A stretch of 64,000 bases of DNA from Sediminicola luteus (GCF_002514735.1 NZ_KZ300476.1:1025854-1089853), one strand, 5' to 3'. Numbered from the stretch's first letter, positions 18,664-28,385 are shown. Notes: generated from the letters alone by a model not told the origin. A program made the numbers and translations.

Positions 18664-18978
18664 GTGAATTTTCTAATTGTCTTTAAATAGGTCACACGCA
18701 ACATCTATCAACACCCCTTTATTAAAAGGCCAGTTTTTCTAGATGCCTCATCTTTCTATTCCTGTTTTTCCTCCGCCGCACCTATACAATAACTATGGGT
18801 TCGGACACCTCAACTTCTAAGTGGTAATTCTTTAATCACATAAAAGGCATTATACCATGTGACCATTTTCGAAAAACCGAAAACAAAAATAAACATTAAA
18901 TCGGTAGTGGAAAACATTTAAGGAGTACGAATAGGGCTTAAAAAAACCTATATCGTTTTCGAACACGGAATCAGCCAA
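18664..18978. other. intergenic region upstream of pdhA
   Basis: 315 bp between pdhA and cdd, both on the minus strand. A TATTTTTG box (TAnnTTTG on the minus strand) is at 18884-18891 without a clear -33 element. A weak inverted repeat CACAT/ATGTG is near 18838-18862. No open frame, RNA family or riboswitch is recognised, so any long pdhA leader remains unexplained. Confidence 0.4.
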
Positions 18979-19464
18979 CTATGGCAAATACGAATTATTG
19001 AAGCCTAGGGGAAGAATATCGGAAATAGACGCACATTTGTACACCTCCCCTTTTTCGCCCATTAACAATAACACAATGGGCTTTTTTTGTTTGAATTCGT
19101 ATTCGGAAAGTGATTGCCGGCAATTACCACAAGGTGCCGCGGGTTTATCTACATCTATTTCGTTTGACGCTGCCGTAATGGCAATCATCTCAATAGATTG
19201 ATCTGGAAAGTTGGCCCCTGCATAGAATACGGCCACCCTTTCGGCACATAACCCGGCCGGATAGGCAGCATTCTCTTGGTTGCTACCTTGAACCACTTGA
19301 CCATTGTCTAAAAGAGCAGACGCCCCAACCCTAAATTTAGAGTATGGGGCGTATGCTTTTTCCCTGGCTTCTACGGCCGATTCCATTAATTGACGTTCTT
19401 GCTCTGAAAGTGCGGTTACATCTGGATAAATCTCTACCTCAAAAGATATTTTTATTCTTTTCAT
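18979..19464 (-). CDS. cdd: cytidine deaminase
   Basis: 161 residues, the short homotetrameric type. Zinc ligands C73, C112 and C115 and the catalytic glutamate E75 are seen in GLCAERVA and PCGNCRQ. KAYAPYSKFRVGAS is the conserved substrate-binding start of the core. It deaminates cytidine and deoxycytidine for pyrimidine salvage. The start codon overlaps the porV stop by one base (TAATG), so it is translationally coupled to porV, although the functions are unrelated. Confidence 0.95.
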   Translation of the reverse strand: MKRIKISFEVEIYPDVTALSEQERQLMESAVEAREKAYAPYSKFRVGASALLDNGQVVQGSNQENAAYPAGLCAERVAVFYAGANFPDQSIEMIAITAASNEIDVDKPAAPCGNCRQSLSEYEFKQKKPIVLLLMGEKGEVYKCASISDILPLGFNNSYLP

Positions 19465-20615
19465 TAAAAGTTATCGTATTCCCTTCCTAAGTTAAAGATA
19501 AGGGAAAAACGCAAGGTATTCTCCAAAGGATTACGAACATTGGAAGTTGAGAACAGGTACGAAAGATCTATTTCTACCATATTGTATTTAAACCCGGCCC
19601 CCATGGTAAAGAATTGTCGCGATCCTTTTTCTTCACTTTCGTGAAAATAACCTGTACGCAACATAAAGGCTTCCCTAAAGGAATAATTGGCACCCAAGGC
19701 CCAAGTTACTTCTTTTAATTCTTCACTAAAACCATCCGGAGCATCGCCGAAAGATTTAAAGATACCTTCAAAGGCACCAATCTGGTTATACTCGTCATTA
19801 TCTTCGGAATCAATATCGCCATCACCATCAAAATCTTGAGGGGTTGGCACCAACAACTTATTGAATTCGGCATTCAAAGACAATACGTTATCAGCATCCA
19901 AAATAAAATCGAAGCCCCCACCAAACTTTAGGTTAGCCGGCAAGAAGTTTTCTTGTCCACCTTCATCATACTGCATCTTACCTCCAATATTCGAGATATT
20001 GAATCCAGCCTTCCAGCGACCATCAAAAGAATTATAAGCAATTTCTTTAGAGCGGTAATAACCCGCGATATCTACAGCAAACGAACTTGCGGATTGCGAA
20101 TCTGATGAACCGGTACCATCTGGCAATTTGAGGTTAGAATTGATAAACCTACCGGCCACGGCCATACTAAATCTATCGCTCAACTTCAATGAATACGAAC
20201 CGTCTAGGGCAAATTCGTTAGGCTTGGCCAAACGCCCTGGATCAGCTGCATTTTGTCTTAACTCAATTTCACCTAATCCAAAATAACGTAGGCCAACAGC
20301 AAAGGCACTACGTTCATTTATTTTCTTGGCGAAGGTAGCATTCAATAAAGATATATCTGTTATTACACTTTCGAGGTAAGGCGTATAGGCCGCCCCAACC
20401 ACCATTTCTTGCCCCAAAAAGGCATATTTGGCGGGGTTCCATTGTTGGGAGAAAGCGTCTACATCGGTAGCAACACCCATATCACCCATTCCGCCTGCCC
20501 TAGCATCGGCAGCTATAGTTAAAAAAGGTACTGCAGTGGTTATGACCCTATCTTCTTGAGCCATTACATTAAGACTTACCACAAGTAGTAAGGTGGTTAA
20601 AAAAATCTTTTTCAT
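19464..20615 (-). CDS. porV: type IX secretion system outer membrane protein PorV
   Basis: 383 residues from the ATG at 20615, which directly begins a signal peptide (MKKIFLTTLLLVVSLNVMAQ); the longer frame to 20663 is not credible. The conserved N-terminal block VPFLTIAADARAGGMGDMGVATDVDAFSQQWNPAKYAF and a C-terminus made of alternating beta strands identify PorV/LptO, a FadL-like barrel. PorV shuttles T9SS cargo from the translocon to the attachment complex containing PorU. It is followed by cdd and faces gldJ. The porU gene, which lies between these two in Flavobacterium johnsoniae, is absent here. Confidence 0.93.
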   Translation of the reverse strand: MKKIFLTTLLLVVSLNVMAQEDRVITTAVPFLTIAADARAGGMGDMGVATDVDAFSQQWNPAKYAFLGQEMVVGAAYTPYLESVITDISLLNATFAKKINERSAFAVGLRYFGLGEIELRQNAADPGRLAKPNEFALDGSYSLKLSDRFSMAVAGRFINSNLKLPDGTGSSDSQSASSFAVDIAGYYRSKEIAYNSFDGRWKAGFNISNIGGKMQYDEGGQENFLPANLKFGGGFDFILDADNVLSLNAEFNKLLVPTPQDFDGDGDIDSEDNDEYNQIGAFEGIFKSFGDAPDGFSEELKEVTWALGANYSFREAFMLRTGYFHESEEKGSRQFFTMGAGFKYNMVEIDLSYLFSTSNVRNPLENTLRFSLIFNLGREYDNF

Positions 20616-21028
20616 TTCAATAGTTTGTTTATGGCATTGATTAAAGAAATTAACAACATACAATTTTCCTTAACCTAAAATTTTCATATTAAATGGGCCT
20701 CTTTTAAACTGTGTTCCGGTATTAGCTACTATTAAGAGAACAAAACAATTATAGTTTGTTCGAGCCTCCCAAAAACAAGGTCAAAAAGACATATCTTATC
20801 GTCTAACGTCATTTTTGGGAAAAAGTTGTGTCGCCCTCATACTAACCTTTCACATATTTCGTTATAGCATTCTCGGCATGGCGACGTAATTTTATTAATG
20901 ATGCCTTTCCATTATTTTTCCACAGCGTAAAATAATCAATAGGTTTTTCCGTTCTAATGCCAACTGTAACGCTAATTGAAGATCAAAGTTATGGTAACGC
21001 CCATATCTTGAAAACGCAAGCCCTTATT
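20616..21028. other. divergent intergenic region between porV and gldJ
   Basis: About 410 bp carrying the regulatory regions of two T9SS/gliding genes. No perfect TAnnTTTG box is seen for either direction. CATTTTTG near 20811 on the plus strand is one mismatch away. No coding potential for PorU or a remnant of it is visible; the two in-frame extensions of porV and gldJ into this region look non-coding. Confidence 0.4.
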
Positions 21029-22702
21029 ATGAAAAAACAATGTATCAAGGTTGTACTATCCTGTGTAGCAATATCGCTAGCGGTCACCGGCTGTAAGAAT
21101 TCCTCTTCCGGTGGTAAGAACGTCTCTAGGGCTACCGGATGGAAAATCAACGCCAAGGAAGGTGGCTTCCAATACAATTCCGACTTTAAGGAACAAGAAA
21201 CCGCCCCCGGATTGGTATTCATTGAAGGTGGTACCTTTACCAAAGGAAAGGTGCAAGACGATGTGATGCACGATTGGAACAATACCCCAACCGCACAGCA
21301 CGTACAGTCCTTTTATATGGACGAGACCGAGGTTACCAATGTTATGTACCTCGAATACCTAGACTATCTAAAAAGTGTTTATCCACCGGAAGACCCAAAA
21401 TATGCCAATATTTATACCGGAGCCTTACCTGATACTTTGGTTTGGAGAAACCGACTGGGCTTTAACGAAACCATGACCAATAACTATCTCCGTCACCCGG
21501 GCTATTCGGAATACCCTGTTGTAGGTGTTAACTGGATACAAGCCGTTCAATATTCCGAATGGCGTACCGATAGGGTGAACGAAGTTATGCTGGAGCGTGA
21601 AGGATACCTTTCACAAGAAGCCAAATACAAGCCTTTGGAAGGTGAAATGGGAGAATCTTTCAGCACCGAAGCCTATTTGAACCGTCCAGAATCTATTTAT
21701 GGCGGACAAATCGACTCACTTCAAGGAAAGATGAAGAAAGATTCCGTATCTACCTTTGCCAAACGTAGTAGCGGTGTAATTTTACCTGAATATCGTCTAC
21801 CTACCGAAACCGAGTGGGAATACGCTGCCCAAGCCCAAATTGGTTCGAGGGAATACAACAACTACCGTGGACGCAAAAAATACCCGTGGGAAGGTGATTA
21901 TACCCGAAACGGACAACGCGTAGGGCGCGGCGACCAATTGGCCAACTTTAAGCAAGCCAAAGGTGATTATGGTGGAATCGCAGGTTGGTCTGATGACAAT
22001 GCCGATATTACCGCCGAAGTAAAATCGTACAAACCCAACGATTTTGGCCTTTATGACATGGCCGGTAACGTAGCCGAATGGGTGGCCGATGTATATCGCC
22101 CAATCGTAGACGACGAAGCCAACGACTTTAACTATTACCGTGGTAACATTTATATGAAAACCGCCATCGGTGAAGATGGGAAGGTAAACGTTTTACGCGA
22201 TTCTATTGTGTACGATACCTTACCAAACGGTAAAGTAGTAGCCGTAAACCTACCCGGTGAGATTAAAATGGTACCGGTTGACGAAAATGAAACCTACTTA
22301 AGAACCAACTTCTCAAGCAGTGATAACCGCAGTTACCGTGATGGTGAAATAGGTTCGTCACGCTTCTATGATCGCTTTGCCGATGAAGAAGACAAAGACG
22401 AAAGTTCGAAACGTCAAATGTACGATTCGCCCCGTCATAAGGTCTCTAAAGATGAAGAAGGAAAAATCGTTAGGGAGTACGACAAATCGAACAACCGAAC
22501 CAGTTTAATAAACGATGAGGTACGTGTGTACAAAGGAGGTTCTTGGAGAGACCGTGCCTACTGGTTAGACCCAGCACAACGTAGATACCTACCCCAATAT
22601 ATGGCTACCGATTATATCGGTTTCCGATGTGCCATGTCTAGGGTCGGTTCTAAATCGAAAAGTAAAAACAAGACCCCAAGATCCAAGAAGGTTAGAAACT
22701 AG
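21029..22702 (+). CDS. gldJ: gliding motility lipoprotein GldJ
   Basis: 557 residues from the ATG at 21029, which gives a lipoprotein signal ending in LAVTGC with C22. The protein has a sulfatase-modifying-factor (FGE-sulfatase) fold: FIEGGTFTKG, FYMDETEVTN, PVVGVNWIQAVQYSEWR, RLPTETEWEYAAQA, NDFGLYDMAGNVAEWVADVY and VYKGGSWRD to YIGFRCAMS. Between the last blocks it has the long charged insertion typical of GldJ. GldJ is needed for gliding and for stability of other Gld/T9SS proteins and is attached to the outer membrane. The C-terminus is very basic (KSKSKNKTPRSKKVRN). A strong terminator follows. Confidence 0.95.
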   Translation: MKKQCIKVVLSCVAISLAVTGCKNSSSGGKNVSRATGWKINAKEGGFQYNSDFKEQETAPGLVFIEGGTFTKGKVQDDVMHDWNNTPTAQHVQSFYMDETEVTNVMYLEYLDYLKSVYPPEDPKYANIYTGALPDTLVWRNRLGFNETMTNNYLRHPGYSEYPVVGVNWIQAVQYSEWRTDRVNEVMLEREGYLSQEAKYKPLEGEMGESFSTEAYLNRPESIYGGQIDSLQGKMKKDSVSTFAKRSSGVILPEYRLPTETEWEYAAQAQIGSREYNNYRGRKKYPWEGDYTRNGQRVGRGDQLANFKQAKGDYGGIAGWSDDNADITAEVKSYKPNDFGLYDMAGNVAEWVADVYRPIVDDEANDFNYYRGNIYMKTAIGEDGKVNVLRDSIVYDTLPNGKVVAVNLPGEIKMVPVDENETYLRTNFSSSDNRSYRDGEIGSSRFYDRFADEEDKDESSKRQMYDSPRHKVSKDEEGKIVREYDKSNNRTSLINDEVRVYKGGSWRDRAYWLDPAQRRYLPQYMATDYIGFRCAMSRVGSKSKSKNKTPRSKKVRN

Positions 22703-22724
22703 GGCTTGTCTATCAAATAAAAAA

Positions 22725-22757
22725 GAGGGCGTTCCGATCGGAACGCCCTCTTTTTTT
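22725..22757 (+). terminator. rho-independent terminator of gldJ
   Basis: Perfect 11-bp stem GAGGGCGTTCC/GGAACGCCCTC with loop GATC and a run of seven T. It lies 22 bp after gldJ and only 11 bp before the murF start, so murF must use its own promoter. Confidence 0.95.
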
Positions 22758-22768
22758 ATCTTCGCCTT

Positions 22769-24043
22769 ATGGAGATAAGCAAGCTATACGATTACTTCTT
22801 GGCGCAACCCGAAGTTTGTACCGATACCCGTAAAATAACCAAAGGATGCATTTTCTTCGCTCTAAAGGGACCCAACTTTAACGGCAACCGTTTTGCCCAG
22901 CAAGCCTTGGAAAAAGGAGCCGCATTAGCCGTGGTAGACGAAGTAGAATTTGCCCAACCCCCAAATACTTTTCTTGTTGAAGATAGTTTAAAAGCATTGC
23001 AGCAATTAGCCCAGCATCACCGTAAGCAATTCAACATACCCGTTATTGGCCTAACCGGAAGTAACGGCAAAACCACAACCAAAGAATTAATCGCATCGGT
23101 CTTATCAAAAAAGTTCGAAACCTTGGCCACCTTGGGGAACCTGAACAACCATATCGGGGTACCCTTGACCTTGCTTCGTATAACAACTAAAACAGAAATC
23201 GCCATTATAGAAATGGGCGCCAACCATATTGGCGAAATCGAGTTTTTGTCAAATTTGGCACAGCCCACTCATGGTTATATCACCAATTTTGGAAAGGCCC
23301 ATATAGAAGGATTTGGCTCTGAAGAAGGTGTAGTCATCGGAAAAAGTGAACTTTATCAATATTTGATTAAGAACCAAGGCTGCATTTTCTATAACGGTCA
23401 AGATAAAAAGCAGGCGGATCTTTTGGAAAGCTATTCGAATAAATTAAACTATGGATCTACTGCCGATTTTAACTGTACTATTTTAAACATAGCTGCGGAA
23501 CCCTTCGTTAATTTGGATTATGACAACCACAATATTCAAACCCAGCTTATTGGGCGGTATAATGCCAATAACTGCGCCGCTGCTTTATTGATTGGTTCTT
23601 ATTTTAAGGTTAGCACCGAATCAATGGTCAACGCCCTAGAGGGTTATTGCCCTACAAACAATCGATCTCAGATTGTTGAAAAGAATGGACATAAAATAAT
23701 TCTTGACGCCTATAACGCCAACCCTTCAAGCATGGAGGCGGCCTTGGAAAACTTCGATAAGCTAATAGCCAAAAACAAAGTGGTTTTTTTAGGGGATATG
23801 TTCGAATTGGGAGCCATCGCCGAGGCCGAACATAAGCGCATTGCGGAAATGGCTTTTTCAAAAAAAATCAATCAGGTATATTTGATAGGCATGAATTTTT
23901 CAGCAGCAGTTAACAGTAAAAAGGCCTTTTCCGACTTTAATGCCATTTCGGCCTATTTAGAATCAAACAGCTTGCCTTCGTCAACTATTTTAATAAAAGG
24001 TTCTAGGGGCATGGCACTTGAAAGACTAGTTGCTCTTCTTTAA
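22769..24043 (+). CDS. murF: UDP-N-acetylmuramoyl-tripeptide--D-alanyl-D-alanine ligase
   Basis: 424 residues, the normal size for Bacteroidetes MurF. The Mur ligase P-loop GLTGSNGKTTTKE has K101. EMGANHIGEIEFL and ITNFGKAHIEGFG are the central ATPase motifs, and LDAYNANPSSMEAALENF and FLGDMFELG belong to the C-terminal domain. It adds D-Ala-D-Ala to the UDP-MurNAc tripeptide in peptidoglycan synthesis. It stands directly behind gldJ, as in other flavobacteria, but is separated from it by a strong terminator. A box TATCTTCG, one mismatch from TAnnTTTG, ends 4 nt before its ATG and may give a leaderless transcript. Confidence 0.95.
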   Translation: MEISKLYDYFLAQPEVCTDTRKITKGCIFFALKGPNFNGNRFAQQALEKGAALAVVDEVEFAQPPNTFLVEDSLKALQQLAQHHRKQFNIPVIGLTGSNGKTTTKELIASVLSKKFETLATLGNLNNHIGVPLTLLRITTKTEIAIIEMGANHIGEIEFLSNLAQPTHGYITNFGKAHIEGFGSEEGVVIGKSELYQYLIKNQGCIFYNGQDKKQADLLESYSNKLNYGSTADFNCTILNIAAEPFVNLDYDNHNIQTQLIGRYNANNCAAALLIGSYFKVSTESMVNALEGYCPTNNRSQIVEKNGHKIILDAYNANPSSMEAALENFDKLIAKNKVVFLGDMFELGAIAEAEHKRIAEMAFSKKINQVYLIGMNFSAAVNSKKAFSDFNAISAYLESNSLPSSTILIKGSRGMALERLVALL

Positions 24044-24335
24044 GCTGAAAAACCTAGGTTTTTATACAACTTCGCTAATCTGAAAAAGATTGAGATTCGT
24101 CAAAATTTCATAAAGAAGGAATTACCCTACAACGAATAGCTATTGGATTACACACAATACACGTTGTTTCGCAACAAAAGTAAGAAAACAAACTACCAAA
24201 TAGCTTAGCTTGCACTTAATCGTAAAAACGAATCAGTTCAACTGAGTTGTATAGCTGCGTATACCTGACCTTAACCCAGGTTTCCATATAAGCTTAACCA
24301 GTTGGGCGACAAGCTAAACCCAAAATACTGGAGCG
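24044..24335. other. intergenic region between murF and the first PorP/SprF gene
   Basis: 292 bp with no open frame of note. A small inverted repeat ACCTG/CAGGT is at about 24266-24284. No terminator for murF and no clear TAnnTTTG promoter for the next gene is found. Confidence 0.35.
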
Positions 24336-25256
24336 ATGAGAAATACCCTAAAGGGATTCCTAATCTTGATTTTTTCTTTTACTTGCTATACGGCATTGGC
24401 GCAACAAGAGGCGCAGTTCTCAAGTTATATGTACCATACCCAACTATATAACCCGGCTTATACCGGTAGTACCGGCTACCCATCTGCCATGTTAAGCTAT
24501 AGGTCGCAATGGGTAGGAATAGATGGTGCCCCCGTAACCCAAACACTCACCTTCCACTCACCGGCATGGAATCGGGTCGGTTTAGGCGTTTCCGTGTTAC
24601 GTGATGCCATTGGGCCATCGACTGAAACCTATTTTGCTGGCGACTTTTCGTATGCTATCCACTTTGGCGATGGTAGAACCCATTTGGCATTTGGCCTAAA
24701 AGCAGGGTATTTCAACCTCAATCTAAACATTAACGATATCAATATCCTAAATCCGGGCGATGCCGGTTTTGCCAATACGGAAAAAAGTGGGAACGCCATC
24801 ATTGGTACCGGTTTGTACTTGTACAACGACCAAGGATATATTGGGGTTTCTACACCAAATTTAGTCACCACCTCGCATTACGATGGTATCGCCAATACTA
24901 CCATACAAGAAAAAATGCATCTCTACTTAATGGGGGGCTATGTCTTCCCCTTAAATCCAAACCTACAGTTTAAACCTGCTTTTTTAGTTAAAGCGGTAAA
25001 CGGTGCCCCGCTTGGGGTAGATGTATCAGCCAATTTCTTGATAAACGAATCTTTTACGTTAGGGGCTTCTTACAGACTGGAATCTGCTATTAGTATCTTG
25101 GCCGGATTTCAGGTAAACAATGCCATTTTCATTGGCTATGGCTATGATTTCGACACCACCGACCTAGCCCAATACAATTCTGGTTCCCATGAGGTATTCT
25201 TACGCATCGATTTTATGAGGAGAGTACGAAGGAATATGTCTCCTAGATTCTTTTAA
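24336..25256 (+). CDS. PorP/SprF family type IX secretion system membrane protein
   Basis: 306 residues. A signal peptide (MRNTLKGFLILIFSFTCYTALA) is followed by the family start QFSSYMYHTQLYNPAYTGSTGYPSAMLSYRSQWVGIDGAPVTQTLTFHSP and a beta-barrel-like body ending in the aromatic SPRFF. Family members (PorP in Porphyromonas, SprF in Flavobacterium) are outer-membrane proteins; SprF is needed to secrete the adhesin SprB. The next gene, 24 bp on, is an OmpA-family protein, the usual partner. Unlike the copy at 59701, no large secreted protein precedes this pair. Confidence 0.9.
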   Translation: MRNTLKGFLILIFSFTCYTALAQQEAQFSSYMYHTQLYNPAYTGSTGYPSAMLSYRSQWVGIDGAPVTQTLTFHSPAWNRVGLGVSVLRDAIGPSTETYFAGDFSYAIHFGDGRTHLAFGLKAGYFNLNLNINDINILNPGDAGFANTEKSGNAIIGTGLYLYNDQGYIGVSTPNLVTTSHYDGIANTTIQEKMHLYLMGGYVFPLNPNLQFKPAFLVKAVNGAPLGVDVSANFLINESFTLGASYRLESAISILAGFQVNNAIFIGYGYDFDTTDLAQYNSGSHEVFLRIDFMRRVRRNMSPRFF

Positions 25257-25280
25257 ACTGTAAAGACACTTCCGACACCC

Positions 25281-27170
25281 ATGAAGTACACAACATATAT
25301 ATTGGTTTTCTTTCTATTCGCAGCCAGCTTTGCACAGGAAAAAGATTTGGGTAAAGCCAATGAATTCTTTAGCGCACTCTCTTTTAGCCAAGCAATAAAA
25401 AAATACGAAAACATGGTAGCTGAAGGCCAAGGCAATATACATGTGTTTCGTCAATTAGGTATGGCCCATTATTACAATGCCCGTTATACCGATGCCGAAA
25501 AATGGTACTCCATATTATATGAAAAATGGCCCGATTCCATAACGGCCATCGAGTATTTACGTTATGCCCAATCCCTTCAGGCCAATGGTAGCCAAAACAA
25601 AGCTAAAAAAATGTATGGCCACTATGTTAAAGGCATAGGCCAAGAACATATACTTGATTTTATAGATACGGGAGACGACCATTATACGATTTCGATTATG
25701 CCCGGCAATTCGGATAAAAGTGAATATGGTGCCTCTTATCATGAGGGCAAACTTTATTTTGCATCGGCCCGTGGACGGGAAAACAGTTTTATCGTAGATG
25801 CTTGGACCAACGACCCGTTTTTTGACCTGTATCAAGTTGCCTTGGATCCTGAGTCTGGTCCGTTTGGTGAGGCCATGCGATTAAAAGGCCATGTAAACAC
25901 CGCCTTTCACGAATCTTCCCCGGCTATAACACCAGACGGTAAACATTTGTATTTTACGGCAACGCACAGGGTTAATACCGGTAAAGACGGTATTGTACAT
26001 TTAGGTATTTTCCGGGCTACCCATAAAAACGGAAAATGGAAAAAGGTAAGAAACCTTTCTATTAACGGAAAAGAATTTAATAATGCCCACCCCTCTCTAA
26101 CCAATGATGGCAAAACCTTATATTTTGTCTCTGATCGAGAAGGGGGCATTGGTCAAACCGATTTATACAAGGTAGCCATTAACGAAAATGGAAGTTTGGG
26201 CGAACCTGTGAATTTGGGCCCGGAAATAAATACACCCGGAAGGGAATCGTTCCCATATTCAGATGGCGAAAAAGGTTTGTATTTTTCCTCTGACGGTTAT
26301 TTAGGCCTTGGAGGTTACGATATATACTTTAAAGACCTTACCCAACCCCAAAATGCGGTTATTAGCCTAGGAAAACCCATTAACAGTAATAAAGACGATT
26401 ATGCCTTTCATCTTATTTCAGAAAACGGGGTGGGCTTTTTCAGTTCGAACCGTGGGGATAATGATGACATTTATCAATTGACCCAACTTAATCCGATTAA
26501 CAAACTTTCGGAATTGGTCCTATATGGTACCATTACCGGGGAACCCCAAGAACAAGCGGTGGCCAAGGCCTTGGTACGTATAGTAAATGAATTTGGCCGT
26601 ACCATCGCAGAAGCCAAATCTGATAGTGCAGGTGAATTCATGTTTAAAACACCCAAACAAGCGGGTAGTACGCTCCGTATAAAGAAAGATGGTTACAAAA
26701 CCTATTCACAAGTATTGGATTTGACCGGATCGTCGCAAGAACTTATGGTACACCTTCAAGAATCTGAAGAAGCGAAGGCCTATAGGTTACGTAACCAAGA
26801 AAAATCACTTCTCTTGGCCGCCTTAAGCCCCTTGAACGAAGACCCCATTTCTTTCCCGTTCGAAAAAACGGCATTATCAGATTATGAAAAAACACGTTTG
26901 GATGTTCTGGCCGAAGTCATGAAAGAGCAATCGACCCATACCTTGGTTATTGTAGGCCATACCGATACACGTGGTTCAAAGCATTATAATATGAAACTAT
27001 CGGAAAACAGGGCCTTGGCCGCAAAAACATATTTGGTATCCAAAGGAGTAGACCCTACATATCTCAAAATACAAGGCAGGGGTGAAGAAGAACCGATCAA
27101 CGACTGTATACACTGTAACCAAGAAGAACATCAAAAAAACAGGCGTCTCCAATTCCGGTTACAGGAATAA
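25281..27170 (+). CDS. OmpA family protein with TPR-like, PD40 and carboxypeptidase-regulatory-like domains
   Basis: 629 residues. A signal peptide (cleavage at ASFA) is followed by a TPR-like region (residues about 20-110), then PD40/WD40-like beta-propeller repeats (SPAITPDGKHLYFTA, HPSLTNDGKTLYFVSDREG, FPYSDGEKGLYFSSDGYLGLGGYDIY, FFSSNRGDNDDIY). A carboxypeptidase-regulatory-like Ig domain follows (GTITGEPQEQAVAKALVRIVN), then a C-terminal OmpA peptidoglycan-binding domain (LVIVGHTDTRGSKHYNMKLSENRALAAKTYL). This layout is that of PorE-like proteins coupling T9SS-related PorP/SprF proteins to peptidoglycan. It forms an operon with the preceding gene. Confidence 0.9.
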   Translation: MKYTTYILVFFLFAASFAQEKDLGKANEFFSALSFSQAIKKYENMVAEGQGNIHVFRQLGMAHYYNARYTDAEKWYSILYEKWPDSITAIEYLRYAQSLQANGSQNKAKKMYGHYVKGIGQEHILDFIDTGDDHYTISIMPGNSDKSEYGASYHEGKLYFASARGRENSFIVDAWTNDPFFDLYQVALDPESGPFGEAMRLKGHVNTAFHESSPAITPDGKHLYFTATHRVNTGKDGIVHLGIFRATHKNGKWKKVRNLSINGKEFNNAHPSLTNDGKTLYFVSDREGGIGQTDLYKVAINENGSLGEPVNLGPEINTPGRESFPYSDGEKGLYFSSDGYLGLGGYDIYFKDLTQPQNAVISLGKPINSNKDDYAFHLISENGVGFFSSNRGDNDDIYQLTQLNPINKLSELVLYGTITGEPQEQAVAKALVRIVNEFGRTIAEAKSDSAGEFMFKTPKQAGSTLRIKKDGYKTYSQVLDLTGSSQELMVHLQESEEAKAYRLRNQEKSLLLAALSPLNEDPISFPFEKTALSDYEKTRLDVLAEVMKEQSTHTLVIVGHTDTRGSKHYNMKLSENRALAAKTYLVSKGVDPTYLKIQGRGEEEPINDCIHCNQEEHQKNRRLQFRLQE

Positions 27171-27674
27171 ATGGAGGCGACAAATTTTGGGATGCTTACG
27201 CAGCGAAGGGTTCCGGCTACGGCTGGGCCCTTTTTATGATTTCGGACAATCAAACAAATCTATTCTACTTAAAACCATCCCCTCTTGTTACATCGTAAGT
27301 GTTTTTTATCGTCAGCCTAGAAAAAGTTTTTTACCCATGGACTACTTAACGAAAAGACGTGAAATCTATAGTATTTTACCACAAATCAAATTAATTTTAG
27401 CCCATATGGGCTTTCTTGGCCTTACTGAGGTATTTTCTTTCCTTTCACCTAAGGCAAGAAATCGTTTTCCTGTAGTGGATCTACTTGTCAACATACGCTA
27501 TTTAATGGATGGTTTTTCCATCAATTTTAGCTATTATTAGGCTCCCGCAGTATTTTGACATAAATTGGATGCGTCTAATTTAGAATCTATTACATCTTAG
27601 GCTTACCAAATTCACTAGGAAGCTTTTTCCTATAAATTGTGCACCTTGATTTGAACATCTTTTTGCACGATCCA
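27171..27674. other. long intergenic region after the first PorP/SprF-OmpA pair
   Basis: About 500 bp. A palindrome AGCCCATATGGGCT at 27399-27412 followed by a weak T-rich stretch may be a terminator for the pair. A promoter-like pair TTTG (27554-27557) and TAATTTAG (27576-27583, one mismatch from TAnnTTTG), spaced 18 nt apart, may serve the response regulator. An open frame running out of the OmpA gene in another phase is not supported as coding. Confidence 0.35.
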
Positions 27675-28385
27675 ATGCACAACATGAGGAACCGTAATAA
27701 CCATAACCAACACCATCTAACTTCTGGTCATACCATTAGGTTATTGATTGTTGACGATCATCCGATGACCGTTAAGGGATATATCTATTCCTTAGGTGAG
27801 ATTGTTCCTCAAGGTTCCGTTGAAATTTTGGAAGTGAATAGCCAAGATGCAGCCATTCAGGCCTTAAATGAGTCTAAAGCCGATTTTGACCTTGTTTTCT
27901 TAGATATATCCCTGCCACCGTCAAAAGATGGCAGGCTTACTTCTGGAGAAGACCTAGGTAAGGTTTTGAGAAAGAAACAACCCAGTATAAAACTCATGGT
28001 ACTTACCATGCTGAACGATGTTTTTCGCATTAAGGGTATTATCAACGATTTAAAACCGGAAGGATTTTTGCTCAAAACCGAAATTACCCTAGAAATACTA
28101 TCTACTGCCTACTACCAAGTACTTAATGGCAATACCTATTATAGCCCAGAAGTGGAAAGGTTATTAAAGGAGCCGGTTGATTCCGATATACAAATCGATA
28201 GTTTAGATCGTAAAATACTCTATTATATCTCTATCGGTGAAAAGATGAAAAACCTACCCATGTATATACCCTTATCCATGGCCACCATAGAACGCCGGAA
28301 GAAAAACCTGAAATCGGTTTTACAATTAAAAAGCGGGTCTGATCGCGAACTTTTGGAAAAGGCCCGTGAAATGGGATTTATTTAA
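27675..28385 (+). CDS. response regulator transcription factor (receiver plus LuxR-type HTH)
   Basis: 236 residues from the ATG at 27675; a GTG start at 27639 and an ATG at 27684 are alternatives. The receiver domain begins RLLIVDDHPMTVKGY and has the phospho-acceptor aspartate in DLVFLDISLP. The switch threonine is in LMVLTMLND and the conserved lysine in GFLLKTE. The C-terminal part (IDSLDRKILYYISIGEKMKNLPMYIPLSMATIERRKKNL) is a divergent LuxR/NarL helix-turn-helix. No histidine kinase is adjacent, so it is an orphan regulator. Its target is unknown. The short Asn/His-rich N-terminal lead is unusual. Confidence 0.82.
   Translation: MHNMRNRNNHNQHHLTSGHTIRLLIVDDHPMTVKGYIYSLGEIVPQGSVEILEVNSQDAAIQALNESKADFDLVFLDISLPPSKDGRLTSGEDLGKVLRKKQPSIKLMVLTMLNDVFRIKGIINDLKPEGFLLKTEITLEILSTAYYQVLNGNTYYSPEVERLLKEPVDSDIQIDSLDRKILYYISIGEKMKNLPMYIPLSMATIERRKKNLKSVLQLKSGSDRELLEKAREMGFI

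Noticed and set aside
27082..27540. 152-codon open frame starting inside the OmpA gene and running into the intergenic region
   Set aside because: It is in a different phase from the OmpA gene, has no ribosome binding site and no recognisable domain, and crosses a possible terminator palindrome.
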